IMG/VR virus record: IMGVR_UViG_3300032271_000366
Span: 1-35,234 of that record
Strand: one strand, 5' to 3'
From: a virus
Length of the DNA stretch: 35,234 nt
Shown: positions 21,071 to 29,458 of the stretch, piece by piece
Position numbering within the stretch: the stretch's first letter is position 1
Layout: each line of letters begins with the position of its first letter
Made by a program: the position numbers and the translations under genes
The notes under the pieces: model-generated
What the model was told of the DNA's origin: nothing
The model's input: only the letters and a program-made list of their open reading frames with translations
Databases searched by the model: none

Positions 21071-22407
21071 TGGCTTCACTCATACAAAGACTGTCTAACT
21101 TCATATCCCCTACCACGATAGGCACGCCCTTATCTACCAATGTAAGCACGGACGTTAATCTGCTAAAAAAGGATTTGAGCAATGCCATATTCCCTGCGCA
21201 AGTTCAAAGGATAAGACAAGATGTAAGCACTTGGAGGGATGCGGCCAAACAAGCGGAATCAGCCTTTTATCCGTGGAGGACGAAGCAGCAGATACTTTAT
21301 ATTGACACGATTTTAAACGGTCATGTAAAGGCTTGCATGAGTAAGCGAAACAACCTGACCATGTTAAGGGCGTGGAGTTTTTACAATGGCGAAACAAAGG
21401 TAGATGACGAGTCTTTAGAAGCGATATTTAAAAGTGAATGGTTTGAAAAATACTTGACCTATGTACTCGAAAAAGAGGCATACGGGTACAGCTTAATCTC
21501 ATTGGGAGATATAAAGGGCGATGCTTTCCCGGATATAAAAAGCATCAAGCGTTGGAACGTCAGCCCGGATAGATACGAGGTTTTGACATTTCAAAACATG
21601 CCGGGAGGTTATAAGTTTTTAGAAGAACCTTACAGAGATTGGCACGTTTACTGCGATACGCCAAGCGATAACGGCAGCAGTCCAACGGGATACGGTTATC
21701 TTTATTCAGTTGCTCTTTATGAGATATTCCTTCGAAACTTATTAGGTTTTAATGGTGATTTTGTAGAGTTGTTTGCACAACCTTTCAGAGTAGCCAAGTC
21801 GAGCAAGTCAGGAAAAGAACGTGAGGAATTGTATGATGCTATCCGAGATATGGGGAGTAGTGGATTTACTGTTATTGACTTGAATGACGAAATCGAGTTT
21901 TTGGAAACGGCATTAGGTGGAACGGGTTACAAGTCCTATGATAATTTTGAAGCTAGGCTTGAAAAGAAAATCAGCAAAATTATACTTGGACACTCGGACG
22001 CTATGGATAGTACGCCCGGTAAACTTGGTTCACAGCAAGGAAACGAAGATAATCCAGTGAGTAATGCTTTAGATGAAAAAGCTACAACGGATGGCAGGTC
22101 GGTTGAGAATAATGTGAACAATCTTCTTATCCCACGTATGCGCAACTTAGGATTCAATATTCCTGACGGCCTTACTTGGAAATTGGAGAATGACAAGGAA
22201 AAGATGGAACTGCGAGAGAATGAAGATAAGAACAATGCAGTAACCGTATCCAATATTTATCAGTTAAAACAGGCGGGCTTTACAGTTGATCCGAAATACA
22301 TTGAAGAAAGGACGGGTATCCCTGTAAGTATTGCGCCTACTGTGGCTCCCAATCCTGACATGACGGATAATCTAAAGAAAAAAGTATCGAATATTTATAA
22401 AAACTAA
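21070..22407 (+). CDS. Portal protein, Mu gp29 (DUF935)-like
   Basis: The 445-residue product is the dodecameric channel through which DNA enters the capsid. Its features suit the Mu gp29 group: 'RIRQDVSTWRDAAKQAESAFYPWR' in parts near the N-terminus, 'HVKACMSKRNNLTM' (about 79), 'KRWNVSPDRYEV', 'GGYKFLEEPYRDW' and a long C-terminal helical region with 'ISKIILGHSDAMDSTPGKLGSQQ'. The length is near the usual 450-520. It shares the last base of the connector stop (TAATG) and is followed by the head morphogenesis gene, as in Mu-like clusters. Confidence 0.82.
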   Translation: MASLIQRLSNFISPTTIGTPLSTNVSTDVNLLKKDLSNAIFPAQVQRIRQDVSTWRDAAKQAESAFYPWRTKQQILYIDTILNGHVKACMSKRNNLTMLRAWSFYNGETKVDDESLEAIFKSEWFEKYLTYVLEKEAYGYSLISLGDIKGDAFPDIKSIKRWNVSPDRYEVLTFQNMPGGYKFLEEPYRDWHVYCDTPSDNGSSPTGYGYLYSVALYEIFLRNLLGFNGDFVELFAQPFRVAKSSKSGKEREELYDAIRDMGSSGFTVIDLNDEIEFLETALGGTGYKSYDNFEARLEKKISKIILGHSDAMDSTPGKLGSQQGNEDNPVSNALDEKATTDGRSVENNVNNLLIPRMRNLGFNIPDGLTWKLENDKEKMELRENEDKNNAVTVSNIYQLKQAGFTVDPKYIEERTGIPVSIAPTVAPNPDMTDNLKKKVSNIYKN

Positions 22408-22418
22408 CACTAACACCC

Positions 22419-22685
22419 ATGATTTTTACACCAAAGGTAGGAATGCGCTTTATTACTGGCGCAAATATGCGACCAAACATCATTTCAACACAGGATATTT
22501 TTGAGTTTGAAGTTGTAGAGCATACACTTGATGAAAGATTTGTAAAATTAAAAAATCATCTTGGAGAATTGTTTTGGATAGCAAGTTCAGGCATCGAACC
22601 TATGGTTGTTTTGGAAGATGCAAAGCAAAGCGACTACGAAAGAGGGTGCGAAGATACTGCACGTAAAATGATGTGTTTGCCATAA
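22419..22685 (+). CDS. Small unknown protein between portal and head gene, 88 aa
   Basis: A beta-rich protein with 'PKVGMRFITGANMRPNIIS', 'DIFEFEVVEHTLDERFVKLKN' in parts and 'WIASSGIEPMVVL'. The layout suggests a small barrel, with a charged helical end. It starts 12 nt after the portal and its stop overlaps the next start by one base. No family is recognised, and its AT-rich codons differ slightly from those of the portal. A moron-type insertion within the head operon is possible. Confidence 0.55.
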   Translation: MIFTPKVGMRFITGANMRPNIISTQDIFEFEVVEHTLDERFVKLKNHLGELFWIASSGIEPMVVLEDAKQSDYERGCEDTARKMMCLP

Positions 22686-23452
22686 TGAAATTCTCCAAAA
22701 AGCAGATAGATGATTTAATGAATGGTGTCTTTGACGGCACTATTGACTACAATAATCTGCCTAAGGATTTGTACCTTGCTATTGCCGGGTATCTGAAAAA
22801 AGGGCTATATGAAGGTTACGGTGGAACATTAGCCGACTTTGATGGGCATGATTTAAAGATGCTCAAAAGCCTACGGGAAAATGTGTACCTATTTTCAGGG
22901 GCTAAAACCTTTCAGCAGGTCGAGGCCTATAAGGCACTTCTGACTGATACAGGCGGGCTTATTTCGTTTAAGGAGTTCCGAAATGCAGCACAGGAAACCT
23001 ACGACCTGTTTAATGTTGATTGGGCATTGACTGAATACAATACAGCAATAGCACAAGCACAAAATGCAGCTAAGTGGAATGATATAGAAGCAAACAAAGA
23101 TGTGCTGCCGATGCTTAGGTATTCAGCTATTGGTGATGCTTGCGCTATTTGTCAGCCATTGGATGGAATTGTAGCCCCTGTGGATGATGATATATGGGAT
23201 ACTATCATGCCTGAAAATCATTACAACTGCAGGTGCATTGTCATACAGGAAGATGCGGACGTTCAGCCAACGGAAGGGAATCAAGATATAGTTGATGACG
23301 TAAGCGAAAAAATGCAGGACGTGTTCAAGTCCAACGTAGGCAAGACGGGCGATATCTATGACAAGGCGCATCCGTATTTCGATATTCCAAAAGAATACCA
23401 TAATTTAGCAAAGGAAAACTTTAATCTACCAATACCTAAGAATGATGAATAA
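22685..23452 (+). CDS. Phage head morphogenesis protein, SPP1 gp7 / Mu gp30-like
   Basis: I choose the ATG at 22685, giving 255 residues; a start at 22673 adds four residues that overlap the previous gene more. The signature is at the C-terminal half: 'DACAICQPLDGIVAPVDDDIWD' in parts, followed by 'MPENHYNCRCIVI', the C-x-x-C plus N-H-x-N-C-R-C pattern of the family. These minor head proteins bind the portal or DNA and are ejected in some phages. The gene follows the portal and overlaps the next gene by 11 nt. Confidence 0.85.
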   Translation: MKFSKKQIDDLMNGVFDGTIDYNNLPKDLYLAIAGYLKKGLYEGYGGTLADFDGHDLKMLKSLRENVYLFSGAKTFQQVEAYKALLTDTGGLISFKEFRNAAQETYDLFNVDWALTEYNTAIAQAQNAAKWNDIEANKDVLPMLRYSAIGDACAICQPLDGIVAPVDDDIWDTIMPENHYNCRCIVIQEDADVQPTEGNQDIVDDVSEKMQDVFKSNVGKTGDIYDKAHPYFDIPKEYHNLAKENFNLPIPKNDE

Positions 23453-23717
23453 AAGCACGGGTTACATAAGCATAGATGCCGTTATAGCGTGTATGCTTCA
23501 TTGCAGAAGGTTCAATAAAAGAATCAAAACTATCCGTCTTTGTCATTCGTGGTGGTATGAGTTTTCCGAGTACACCAAAAGAACGGCTCCTGATTACAAG
23601 TTCAATAAAGATGAGGGCATTATCTTGCATGGGGTAGTTATTGTTGAAGGTCATGCGTTCCAAATAGAGAAATTGGAATACGATTTATTGGAGGCTAAAA
23701 AACCTGCACTTGCGTAA
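23442..23717 (+). CDS. Unknown small protein, 91 aa
   Basis: The product has 'SIDAVIACMLHCRRFNKRIKTIRLCHSWWYEF' in the N-terminal half and a basic central helix, then 'ILHGVVIVEGHAFQIEKLEYD'. It overlaps the head gene by 11 nt and the next gene by 1 nt, so it is translated with the head operon. I do not recognise it; a second HNH or zinc protein was considered but the Cys/His spacing does not fit. Confidence 0.5.
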   Translation: MMNKSTGYISIDAVIACMLHCRRFNKRIKTIRLCHSWWYEFSEYTKRTAPDYKFNKDEGIILHGVVIVEGHAFQIEKLEYDLLEAKKPALA

Positions 23718-24172
23718 TGGAAAACAACAACGCTGCCAAATTCGCTGCCATCAGTAAAGCGTTAAATGAATTACCTAGGACGCTACCTATTGAATTGGGG
23801 GCTATTGGCGTGCGGGAGTTTGTGGGCAATTTTACTAAGCAGGGTTATAGTGGCGCACCGTGGAAGGAAGTACAGAGGCGAACACCCGGCACTAAGGCGT
23901 ATAAGTACCCTGCTCGTCCTAAGTCAAGCGCAAAGACAAGACCGATATTAGTAGGTTCGGGTACGTTGCGCAGGGCTGTTAATGGCAGTACTAAAGAAAC
24001 AAGTTTAAACAGGGTAGTTTGGCGTGTGGAATTGCCTTATGCTAAGGCGCAAAATGGTGGAACAGATAAGATTCCCGCACGTCCATTTATGGGATTTTCA
24101 AAAGAACTGATACAGAAATTAGACGATAAAGTAAACCAAAGAATAAAACAAGCCCTAAGTGCCACTACTTAA
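23717..24172 (+). CDS. Virion morphogenesis / tail completion protein (Mu gpG-like)
   Basis: The 151-residue protein has the usual motifs of the phage virion morphogenesis family: 'GVREFVGNFTKQGYSGAPW' near the N-terminus, 'ILVGSGTLRRAV' in the middle and 'YAKAQNGGTDKIPARPFMGFS' near the C-terminus. IPARPFMGFS is the clearest signature. It helps finish the head-tail joint. It overlaps neighbours on both sides, 1 nt upstream and 14 nt downstream. Confidence 0.85.
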   Translation: MENNNAAKFAAISKALNELPRTLPIELGAIGVREFVGNFTKQGYSGAPWKEVQRRTPGTKAYKYPARPKSSAKTRPILVGSGTLRRAVNGSTKETSLNRVVWRVELPYAKAQNGGTDKIPARPFMGFSKELIQKLDDKVNQRIKQALSATT

Positions 24173-24698
24173 AGATATAATTATTGAGTTACGAGATGAG
24201 ATAGGCTCCATGTTCATTACTACCGGTGATGGCGAGGTGGTAGACATCAAGTCTGTCATGTGGAATAACCAATTAGAGCGTGTTAAAGCGGGTGAACTTA
24301 CTTTGCCACGCTATCCTTGCGCTTACTTAGAGGTGTTGCCGCAACAATGGGAAACTTTGGGCAGAACATACTTGGCCGCAAATGTTACTTTCAGAGTGCA
24401 TTTGATTCATCAGGAATTTGACGCTATGGACGGCACTCAAGATCAAAACATGAATGTATTTGATTTGCGCAAAAGGTTATTGCAGTTTTTTTCATTATAT
24501 AAGGCAGACGGATGCGGGCGAATGGTTCCTGTAAATGAAGAACAGGACTATGCTCATGATAACCTTTACCACTACATTATAGATTTTAAAGCGCATGTAA
24601 TTGAAAGCAGTATCTTTGCAAATACAGGTAGTAGCGGTTCGTTTATTGTAAAAGAGCCGACAACTGATTTAGATTTAACGGTAGAAAAACAACACTAA
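24159..24698 (+). CDS. Tail terminator-like protein, GTG start
   Basis: Translation starts at GTG 24159, inside the end of the previous gene. The 179-residue protein has 'LPRYPCAYLEVLPQQWETLG' and 'VTFRVHLIHQEF', the strand pattern of Mu gp37-type or minor tail terminators, which close the tail tube at the head side. The C-terminal 'DAMDGTQDQNMNVFDLRKRLLQFF' forms the expected helix. It shares one base with the next gene start. The call rests on gene order with moderate pattern support. Confidence 0.6.
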   Translation: MPLLKDIIIELRDEIGSMFITTGDGEVVDIKSVMWNNQLERVKAGELTLPRYPCAYLEVLPQQWETLGRTYLAANVTFRVHLIHQEFDAMDGTQDQNMNVFDLRKRLLQFFSLYKADGCGRMVPVNEEQDYAHDNLYHYIIDFKAHVIESSIFANTGSSGSFIVKEPTTDLDLTVEKQH

Positions 24699-25570
24699 TG
24701 GCTAGGTCAGTCGAAGAAATAAACGATTATTTGAAAGTGCAATTAGTTGCGCAGTTTGCATCTGTGGGCATTACTATTGACACCACAACATGGAGTAAGC
24801 GCAACTATATGCGCAACTTTTTATGGGTGTTCGCCATAGCACAAAACTACTTTGAGCAGTTGCAAGATTTGTTCATTCAACAAGTCGAAGCCATACAGGT
24901 AGCAAGTCATGGGGCAAGTGCCGCATGGATTCAGTACCAAATGATAAACTTTTTTCAGTACTCGGCAACGGTTCCGCAGTATCTTATCATTTCAGCAGGT
25001 GTGTATTCCTATCCTATCATCGACCCAACGCTGCATATCATTGCGGCTTGCTCGGTTACAACAGGATTAAGCGGACGGGTTTATATTAAGTGTGCGCAGA
25101 TGGTGAGCGGTTCATTGGCAGCATTAGACGGTAGTATGGTAAGCGCAGCACAGGGATTTATTAATCTCACAGGCGATGCGGGTATTTACTATACGGTATC
25201 AAGTGCCGACCCTGATAGACTTTATATTGATGCGAACATTTACTACAAGGGGCTTTATGCAAGTACTATTCAAGCGGACGTTATATCTGCTATCAATGCT
25301 TTCCTTGCAAATCAAGGGGTAGTAAATTTTAACGGCAATATTGAATTGACTGATTTGATACGAGCGATAAAAGATGTGCCGGGCGTGAATGATGTAATAC
25401 TGAACAACGTAAACGGCAGAGCTGCTACAACGGCTTTCGTGGACGGTACGGGCATTGTAGTAACGCAACAATGGATAAACAGACAATGGGCAACTATTGC
25501 AGGTTATATAATAAGTGAGGACGATACAGGGCATACATTGGCTGATTCACTAACCTTTAATGCTGAATAG
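24698..25570 (+). CDS. Baseplate J-like wedge protein
   Basis: The 290-residue protein shows the J-like core in its second half: 'DAGIYYTVSSADPDRLYIDANIYYKGLYAS' in outline, 'VISAINAFLANQGVVNFNGNIELTDLIRAIKDVPGVNDVIL' in parts. This strand-helix order is found in gpJ / Mu gp47 / T4 gp6 wedges, which surround the hub and trigger sheath contraction. It lies among head and tail completion genes rather than beside the spike at 874-1688, so the baseplate genes are split in two blocks. It overlaps the next gene by 1 nt. Confidence 0.8.
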   Translation: MARSVEEINDYLKVQLVAQFASVGITIDTTTWSKRNYMRNFLWVFAIAQNYFEQLQDLFIQQVEAIQVASHGASAAWIQYQMINFFQYSATVPQYLIISAGVYSYPIIDPTLHIIAACSVTTGLSGRVYIKCAQMVSGSLAALDGSMVSAAQGFINLTGDAGIYYTVSSADPDRLYIDANIYYKGLYASTIQADVISAINAFLANQGVVNFNGNIELTDLIRAIKDVPGVNDVILNNVNGRAATTAFVDGTGIVVTQQWINRQWATIAGYIISEDDTGHTLADSLTFNAE

Positions 25571-26241
25571 TGCCGACAATATTCGACATAGATACCGACC
25601 AACAGGCAGATGATTTGATGCCCCCGGACAAGAGGGGTGTTAGGTTTCTCGCTTTTGCTAAGGCAATTCTAAAACCTTTAGCGTGGTTAGTTAATTCAAT
25701 ATGGTACGGATGGAAGGATGGCACAGTACCAAGCGATTGGGCAGCAGGAACGTATTACAAGTATGACCAAGTTACATTTTTGAATCAAGTATTTGAATGT
25801 GTAGTAACTTCCACATCAACAGACCCGAGCAACTTAACTGACTGGCGGCTGATTCAGACTAATTTTATAGGGGTATCTGAAAGGCAATTATATAATGGCA
25901 GTAAGATTGAGTTGGAATATGCACTTAATAAATGGTTCCATACAACGTATAGGCAAGACCCTGCGGTTGCTGATATTAATATTGAAACAAAGCACGCTGA
26001 AATTGGGTACTTTATCACCGGAACGGGATTATATGATAGTAGCGTGGTTTATGCTACTGATTCAAGCGAGTATGTAGGTGTAGACCAATTCATCACACAA
26101 GCGGCAAATTTCAAGGTAAATATTCCGAGTGCTGTTTATGTTGCATTGGCTAGTGATGATGCCACACGAACACAAATAGTACGTAATTTTGTAAATAAGT
26201 ACGTTATAGCAGGAGTTTATTATACAGTAGCACCATATTAA
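25570..26241 (+). CDS. Baseplate-associated protein with binding-module insertion, GTG start
   Basis: The start is GTG at 25570, sharing a base with the stop of the J-like gene. The 223-residue protein follows the wedge gene where Mu gp48 / gpI would be. Residues about 45-95 contain 'YGWKDGTVPSDWAAGTYYKYDQVTF' in part, then 'FECVVTSTSTDPSNLTDW', the Trp/Tyr and 'Y..GD.V...g..Y.c' layout of small carbohydrate-binding modules, also present in the connector gene at 20135. It may link the baseplate to fibres. The gpI-like name is positional. Confidence 0.55.
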   Translation: MPTIFDIDTDQQADDLMPPDKRGVRFLAFAKAILKPLAWLVNSIWYGWKDGTVPSDWAAGTYYKYDQVTFLNQVFECVVTSTSTDPSNLTDWRLIQTNFIGVSERQLYNGSKIELEYALNKWFHTTYRQDPAVADINIETKHAEIGYFITGTGLYDSSVVYATDSSEYVGVDQFITQAANFKVNIPSAVYVALASDDATRTQIVRNFVNKYVIAGVYYTVAPY

Positions 26242-26248
26242 AAACATC

Positions 26249-27061
26249 ATGGGAAAAAGAATAGATTACAGTTTCATCAGCGGAACAAGCGGGATGCCCT
26301 TTAAAAAAGGAACGTGGAAGCACTTGCAAGATGCTATTTTTGAGAATGACATCGCCTTAGTTGGCGCTATGTACGGGGCTGACATATCCGCATTGTCCGG
26401 GGGCTTCGTGCTTTATGGCTGTAATAACAATGGCAACACCACCACTTATGACATACGTGATGGGGCAATAGCTTACAATGGCAAGTTATATCAAGTAACG
26501 GGCAGTACGTTTACCGTAACGGGCGTACAAACTGCGGTTGCTAATATTGTTACCACGTATTACACGGATGCAACGGCAGACCCTACCACCTTCACAGATG
26601 GGGCGATTCACAACGTCCACGTAATTGAAAAAATTACTTTCCAAGCAGGAGCGGTAGGTAGTGGCATATTCAACTATTACGATTTACAATACCTGTACGC
26701 AAGTGAGCAGCCTATCTTTGTTGGCGATACGGGCGCACCTGCCTTTACTTCCCCATCAAACGTAGGTAACGACCCAACGGGAGTTTATGAGGTCTTAGGA
26801 TTTCATCGCAGCACCCGTAATCACACATTAACCATTACAGGAACTATTAAGGTAATAAGCTACCCGGGTTCGGGAACATTTACCGTGTTTACATTGCCTG
26901 CAGGGTATAGACCTGCGCAAAAGGTTCCGTTTATTGTTTATATTTTTGGCGATTTGTTTACCAACGGAGTAGTGAACGAAGATGGCACGGTAGTTATATC
27001 AGGTGCAAGTCCGGGGTATTCAAACGTATATGTTCACATAACAGCAACATACTTCATTTAA
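26249..27061 (+). CDS. Tail fibre / receptor-binding protein candidate
   Basis: The 270-residue product is Gly/Thr-rich and beta-rich. The N-terminus 'DYSFISGTSGMPFKKGTWKHLQ' is a likely baseplate-attachment part, followed by a carbohydrate-binding-like region and a C-terminal sandwich with 'GTFTVFTLPAGYRPAQKVPF', a motif I associate with C-terminal domains of Bacteroidota phage fibres. It lies after the J-like and gp48-position genes, as fibres usually do. It is the last large gene before the terminator at 27234. Confidence 0.7.
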   Translation: MGKRIDYSFISGTSGMPFKKGTWKHLQDAIFENDIALVGAMYGADISALSGGFVLYGCNNNGNTTTYDIRDGAIAYNGKLYQVTGSTFTVTGVQTAVANIVTTYYTDATADPTTFTDGAIHNVHVIEKITFQAGAVGSGIFNYYDLQYLYASEQPIFVGDTGAPAFTSPSNVGNDPTGVYEVLGFHRSTRNHTLTITGTIKVISYPGSGTFTVFTLPAGYRPAQKVPFIVYIFGDLFTNGVVNEDGTVVISGASPGYSNVYVHITATYFI

Positions 27062-27062
27062 C

Positions 27063-27209
27063 ATGAGTTCATCACACCAACATAAAGCTATTGTGTATCT
27101 TAAGCCTAGCCTAAGTGCTAAGTTAGAAAACTATGCCAAGCAAATGGAGGTGAGTAAGTCGAAGGTTTTAGTTCAGGCAGTTGAAAAATTATTAGCAGAA
27201 AAAAAATAG
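27063..27209 (+). CDS. Tiny ribbon-helix-helix DNA-binding protein, 48 aa
   Basis: The ATG is one base after the fibre stop. 'KAIVYLKPSLSAKLENYAKQ' gives a strand and first helix and 'EVSKSKVLVQAVEKLLAEKK' the turn and second helix, the RHH (Arc/CopG) plan with a 'v.l.p.l...l...a....s.s..v..av...l' pattern. Dimeric RHH proteins repress promoters. It is placed just before the terminator and the capsid promoter region, so control of late or capsid transcription is possible. Confidence 0.7.
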   Translation: MSSSHQHKAIVYLKPSLSAKLENYAKQMEVSKSKVLVQAVEKLLAEKK

Positions 27210-27233
27210 GGTGTTTTCATTTTCATAGGTGAG

Positions 27234-27262
27234 GCTCGTGCATTTATTGCACGGGCTTTTTT
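27234..27262 (+). terminator. Rho-independent terminator
   Basis: GCTCGTGCA (27234-27242) pairs with TGCACGGGC (27248-27256) over nine positions, one G-T, around a 5-nt loop, and is followed by six T. It ends the connector-to-fibre transcript and separates it from the capsid genes. Confidence 0.9.
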
Positions 27263-27285
27263 GTTGCCTAAAATAAAAGTAACTC

Positions 27286-27324
27286 ACTTTCAATAGTTCC
27301 TTTTCCCTTCTTATGAACTTTGTA
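27286..27324 (+). promoter_or_regulatory. Possible promoter for capsid and tail genes
   Basis: After the terminator a new transcript is needed. The sequence has TTTC (27289-27292) and, after about 23 nt, GAACTTTG, a partial match to TAnnTTTG. The match is weaker than at the three other promoters, so a different sigma factor or an activator may be used. The interval 27263-27328 holds no other feature. Confidence 0.3.
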
Positions 27325-27328
27325 TCAA

Positions 27329-28441
27329 ATGTACTGCATAGACCCATCAGCCGAAATTCCAATCATGCTTATCAATAAGCATATAGGATTCGATGAAGAA
27401 GAAGGGCAGGGCATTAGCGGTTCTTTGTTTCAGGAGGAGTTACTACGACTTGATTCTATGGGCAAGGCTCGCATCGAGGTGTATATTAACAGCGTTGGAG
27501 GTTCAGTTTTGGAAGGCTACAATATTTGCAATGCAATATTGAAAACCAAAACACCGGTAGATACTTACAACGTAGGAATGGCTGCAAGCATAGCAGGCGT
27601 CATTTTCCTAATGGGTAGAAAAAGATATGCAGCCGATTATTCCATCTTCATGGCTCACAATCCAAGCGGATGCGATGACGAAGATTTCCTACAATCAATA
27701 AAAGACAGCTTAGTCAAATTGGTAAGCGCAAATTGCAGCTTAGATGAAAGCAAGGTCAGCGAGATAATGGAAGCTACCACATGGATGGATGCACAGGAAT
27801 GTTTAGCTGCGGGAATAGCCACACAGATAGAAGTAACGTCCGACCAAAACAAGAAACACGCACCTAAGCCAAATGAAGCTAAGGCAAGGTGGAAGGAATA
27901 CAGCACGATTGTAAATTCAATTTTCGATAAAAAACCGAACATGAACAAAGTAACCAATATTCTGAAATTAACTGACGGTAGCAATGAAGATGCTATCGTA
28001 TCAGCTATTACAGACATCACCAACAAGCTAAATTCAGCTAACGAGGTGGTAAATGCAACTAAGGCAGAAAAAGACGCCTTGAAGAAAAAACTTGATGATG
28101 CGGAAGATGCTTACAATAAAATGAAAGCAGAGTACGACAAGATGAAAAACGATATGGACGAGGCCGAAGATGCTTTGAATGCCGAAAAGTGTTCAAACAT
28201 GGTGAAGGGCTACGCTAAGGCAGGCCGTATCAAAAATGAAGCTGCAGTTATTGATAAGTGGGTTGCACTTGCAAAGAATGATTTTGAAGGAACAGAGGTT
28301 CTTATTAAAGAATTGCCTTTGAATAAAGCGGGTGTAATCATCCCGGAAACTGTGGACAATAAATCAGGCGGTGATCTTTCTAAGCCTGCAAACGTGGCTA
28401 CATACATGGCTAAATTACGTAACAAACAAAACGCTAAATAA
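27329..28441 (+). CDS. Prohead protease (ClpP-like) fused to scaffold region
   Basis: I choose ATG 27329 (370 residues) over TTG 27320. The N-terminal ~170 residues form a ClpP/SppA-type protease: 'IEVYINSVGGSVLEGYNI', 'YNVGMAASIAGVIFLMG' with the nucleophile Ser, and 'SIFMAHNPSG' with the His. The rest is a charged coiled coil (residues about 220-290, Lys/Glu/Asp-rich) typical of scaffold proteins. A Met at 27941 begins 'NKVTNILKLTDG', a likely internal start for a separate scaffold, as with lambda C and Nu3. The protease would trim the scaffold during head maturation. It lies directly before the major capsid gene. Confidence 0.85.
   Translation: MYCIDPSAEIPIMLINKHIGFDEEEGQGISGSLFQEELLRLDSMGKARIEVYINSVGGSVLEGYNICNAILKTKTPVDTYNVGMAASIAGVIFLMGRKRYAADYSIFMAHNPSGCDDEDFLQSIKDSLVKLVSANCSLDESKVSEIMEATTWMDAQECLAAGIATQIEVTSDQNKKHAPKPNEAKARWKEYSTIVNSIFDKKPNMNKVTNILKLTDGSNEDAIVSAITDITNKLNSANEVVNATKAEKDALKKKLDDAEDAYNKMKAEYDKMKNDMDEAEDALNAEKCSNMVKGYAKAGRIKNEAAVIDKWVALAKNDFEGTEVLIKELPLNKAGVIIPETVDNKSGGDLSKPANVATYMAKLRNKQNAK
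27941..28441 (+). CDS. Candidate nested scaffold protein (internal in-frame start)
   Basis: The ATG at 27941 would give a 166-residue protein made of the scaffold half only: a short head, a long charged coiled coil and a C-terminal tail ending in 'MAKLRNKQNAK'. The upstream bases are A-rich ('gataaaaaaccgaac'), like other starts here. Many protease-scaffold genes make a separate scaffold in this way. It could instead be produced by proteolysis of the fusion. Confidence 0.5.
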   Translation: MNKVTNILKLTDGSNEDAIVSAITDITNKLNSANEVVNATKAEKDALKKKLDDAEDAYNKMKAEYDKMKNDMDEAEDALNAEKCSNMVKGYAKAGRIKNEAAVIDKWVALAKNDFEGTEVLIKELPLNKAGVIIPETVDNKSGGDLSKPANVATYMAKLRNKQNAK

Positions 28442-28443
28442 AG

Positions 28444-29457
28444 ATGGCAATTACTATCAACCCAAATACATACGCTGGTAATTATGCTAGTTATATGTGG
28501 CTTCCTGCCGTGTTCGGCATGGATACAATCAACAAAGGACTTGTAAGCATTCACGATGGTATCAAGTATCGTGAGGTTATTGGGACTTTGGATTTTTCCA
28601 ATCCTTTGCAGACAAGGGTTGCTACTCCTGCTCCAAACTCAAGCGGAACAACTATCGGTGAGCGTTATCTTGATGCTAAAGACATTATGATTTACTCCGA
28701 ATTTAACCCTGCGGACTTTGAAGCGCATTGGTTAAGTGAGCAGTTAAGCCGTAAGTTGCTTGATGAAACATTGCCGATGGAAGTTGAAACATACATGACT
28801 GCAATGATTTTAAGTCGTGCAGGTGAAGGTTTGGAAACAAACATCTGGATGGGTTCAACAACCTACACAGCCACACCGGGTACTGCGGGCAATGGTCAGT
28901 TAGTATTTTTCGACGGGTTCCTAAAGCAGATGATTGCGGATGCTGCAATTAATCAATTTGCTTCGCCTAAGACATTGACAGTAGGTGTAACAGATGGCTC
29001 GCATACGAACATCGTTGATGCTTTACAAGGTCTTATTGACTTAGCAGCAGCAAACAAAAAAGCATTGCTTTCTAAGCCTACCCGCTATGAGAGAATGAAG
29101 TTTATTGTAAGTATTGCTACCGAGCAGATTTACCAAAACTACCTTGCAAACAGCACCACTTTCAAGAACAACAACACAACCGACAAGGGGATTAATAAAT
29201 ACTTGGGTTATGAGATTGTTGTAGCTGCGGGTATAGCTGATAACACAATCTTATTCTGTGAGGCGATTATGGAGCCGGACGGGGCATTGCACGTAGGGGT
29301 AAACACAATGGACGATAACACCGTTACATTGAACCGTGTACAAAACAACTCTGAATTATTCTTCGTGAAAGGATTAATGAAGATGTGTGTGAACTACAAA
29401 AACAGTTCTGAAATTTTCTTATTCACCACGCTTACAGCGGCAACATTTAACGCATAA
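28444..29457 (+). CDS. Major capsid protein
   Basis: The 337-residue protein follows the protease-scaffold gene by 2 nt and fits an HK97-fold capsid in length and order. The N-terminal arm 'YAGNYASYMWLPAVFGMDTINKG' leads to an E-loop-like region, a central helix ('EAHWLSEQLSRKLLDETLPMEVE' in part) and a P-domain with 'KGINKYLGYEIVVAAGIADN'. The spacing 'ILFCEAIMEPDGALHVGVNT' near the C-terminus resembles capsid proteins of Bacteroidota phages. Post-translational cleavage is not obvious from sequence. Confidence 0.8.
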   Translation: MAITINPNTYAGNYASYMWLPAVFGMDTINKGLVSIHDGIKYREVIGTLDFSNPLQTRVATPAPNSSGTTIGERYLDAKDIMIYSEFNPADFEAHWLSEQLSRKLLDETLPMEVETYMTAMILSRAGEGLETNIWMGSTTYTATPGTAGNGQLVFFDGFLKQMIADAAINQFASPKTLTVGVTDGSHTNIVDALQGLIDLAAANKKALLSKPTRYERMKFIVSIATEQIYQNYLANSTTFKNNNTTDKGINKYLGYEIVVAAGIADNTILFCEAIMEPDGALHVGVNTMDDNTVTLNRVQNNSELFFVKGLMKMCVNYKNSSEIFLFTTLTAATFNA

Positions 29458-29458
29458 C

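Noticed and set aside
23442-23717. Third HNH or zinc-finger gene
   Set aside because: Cys and His residues are present, but their spacing does not fit HNH or a common zinc finger.
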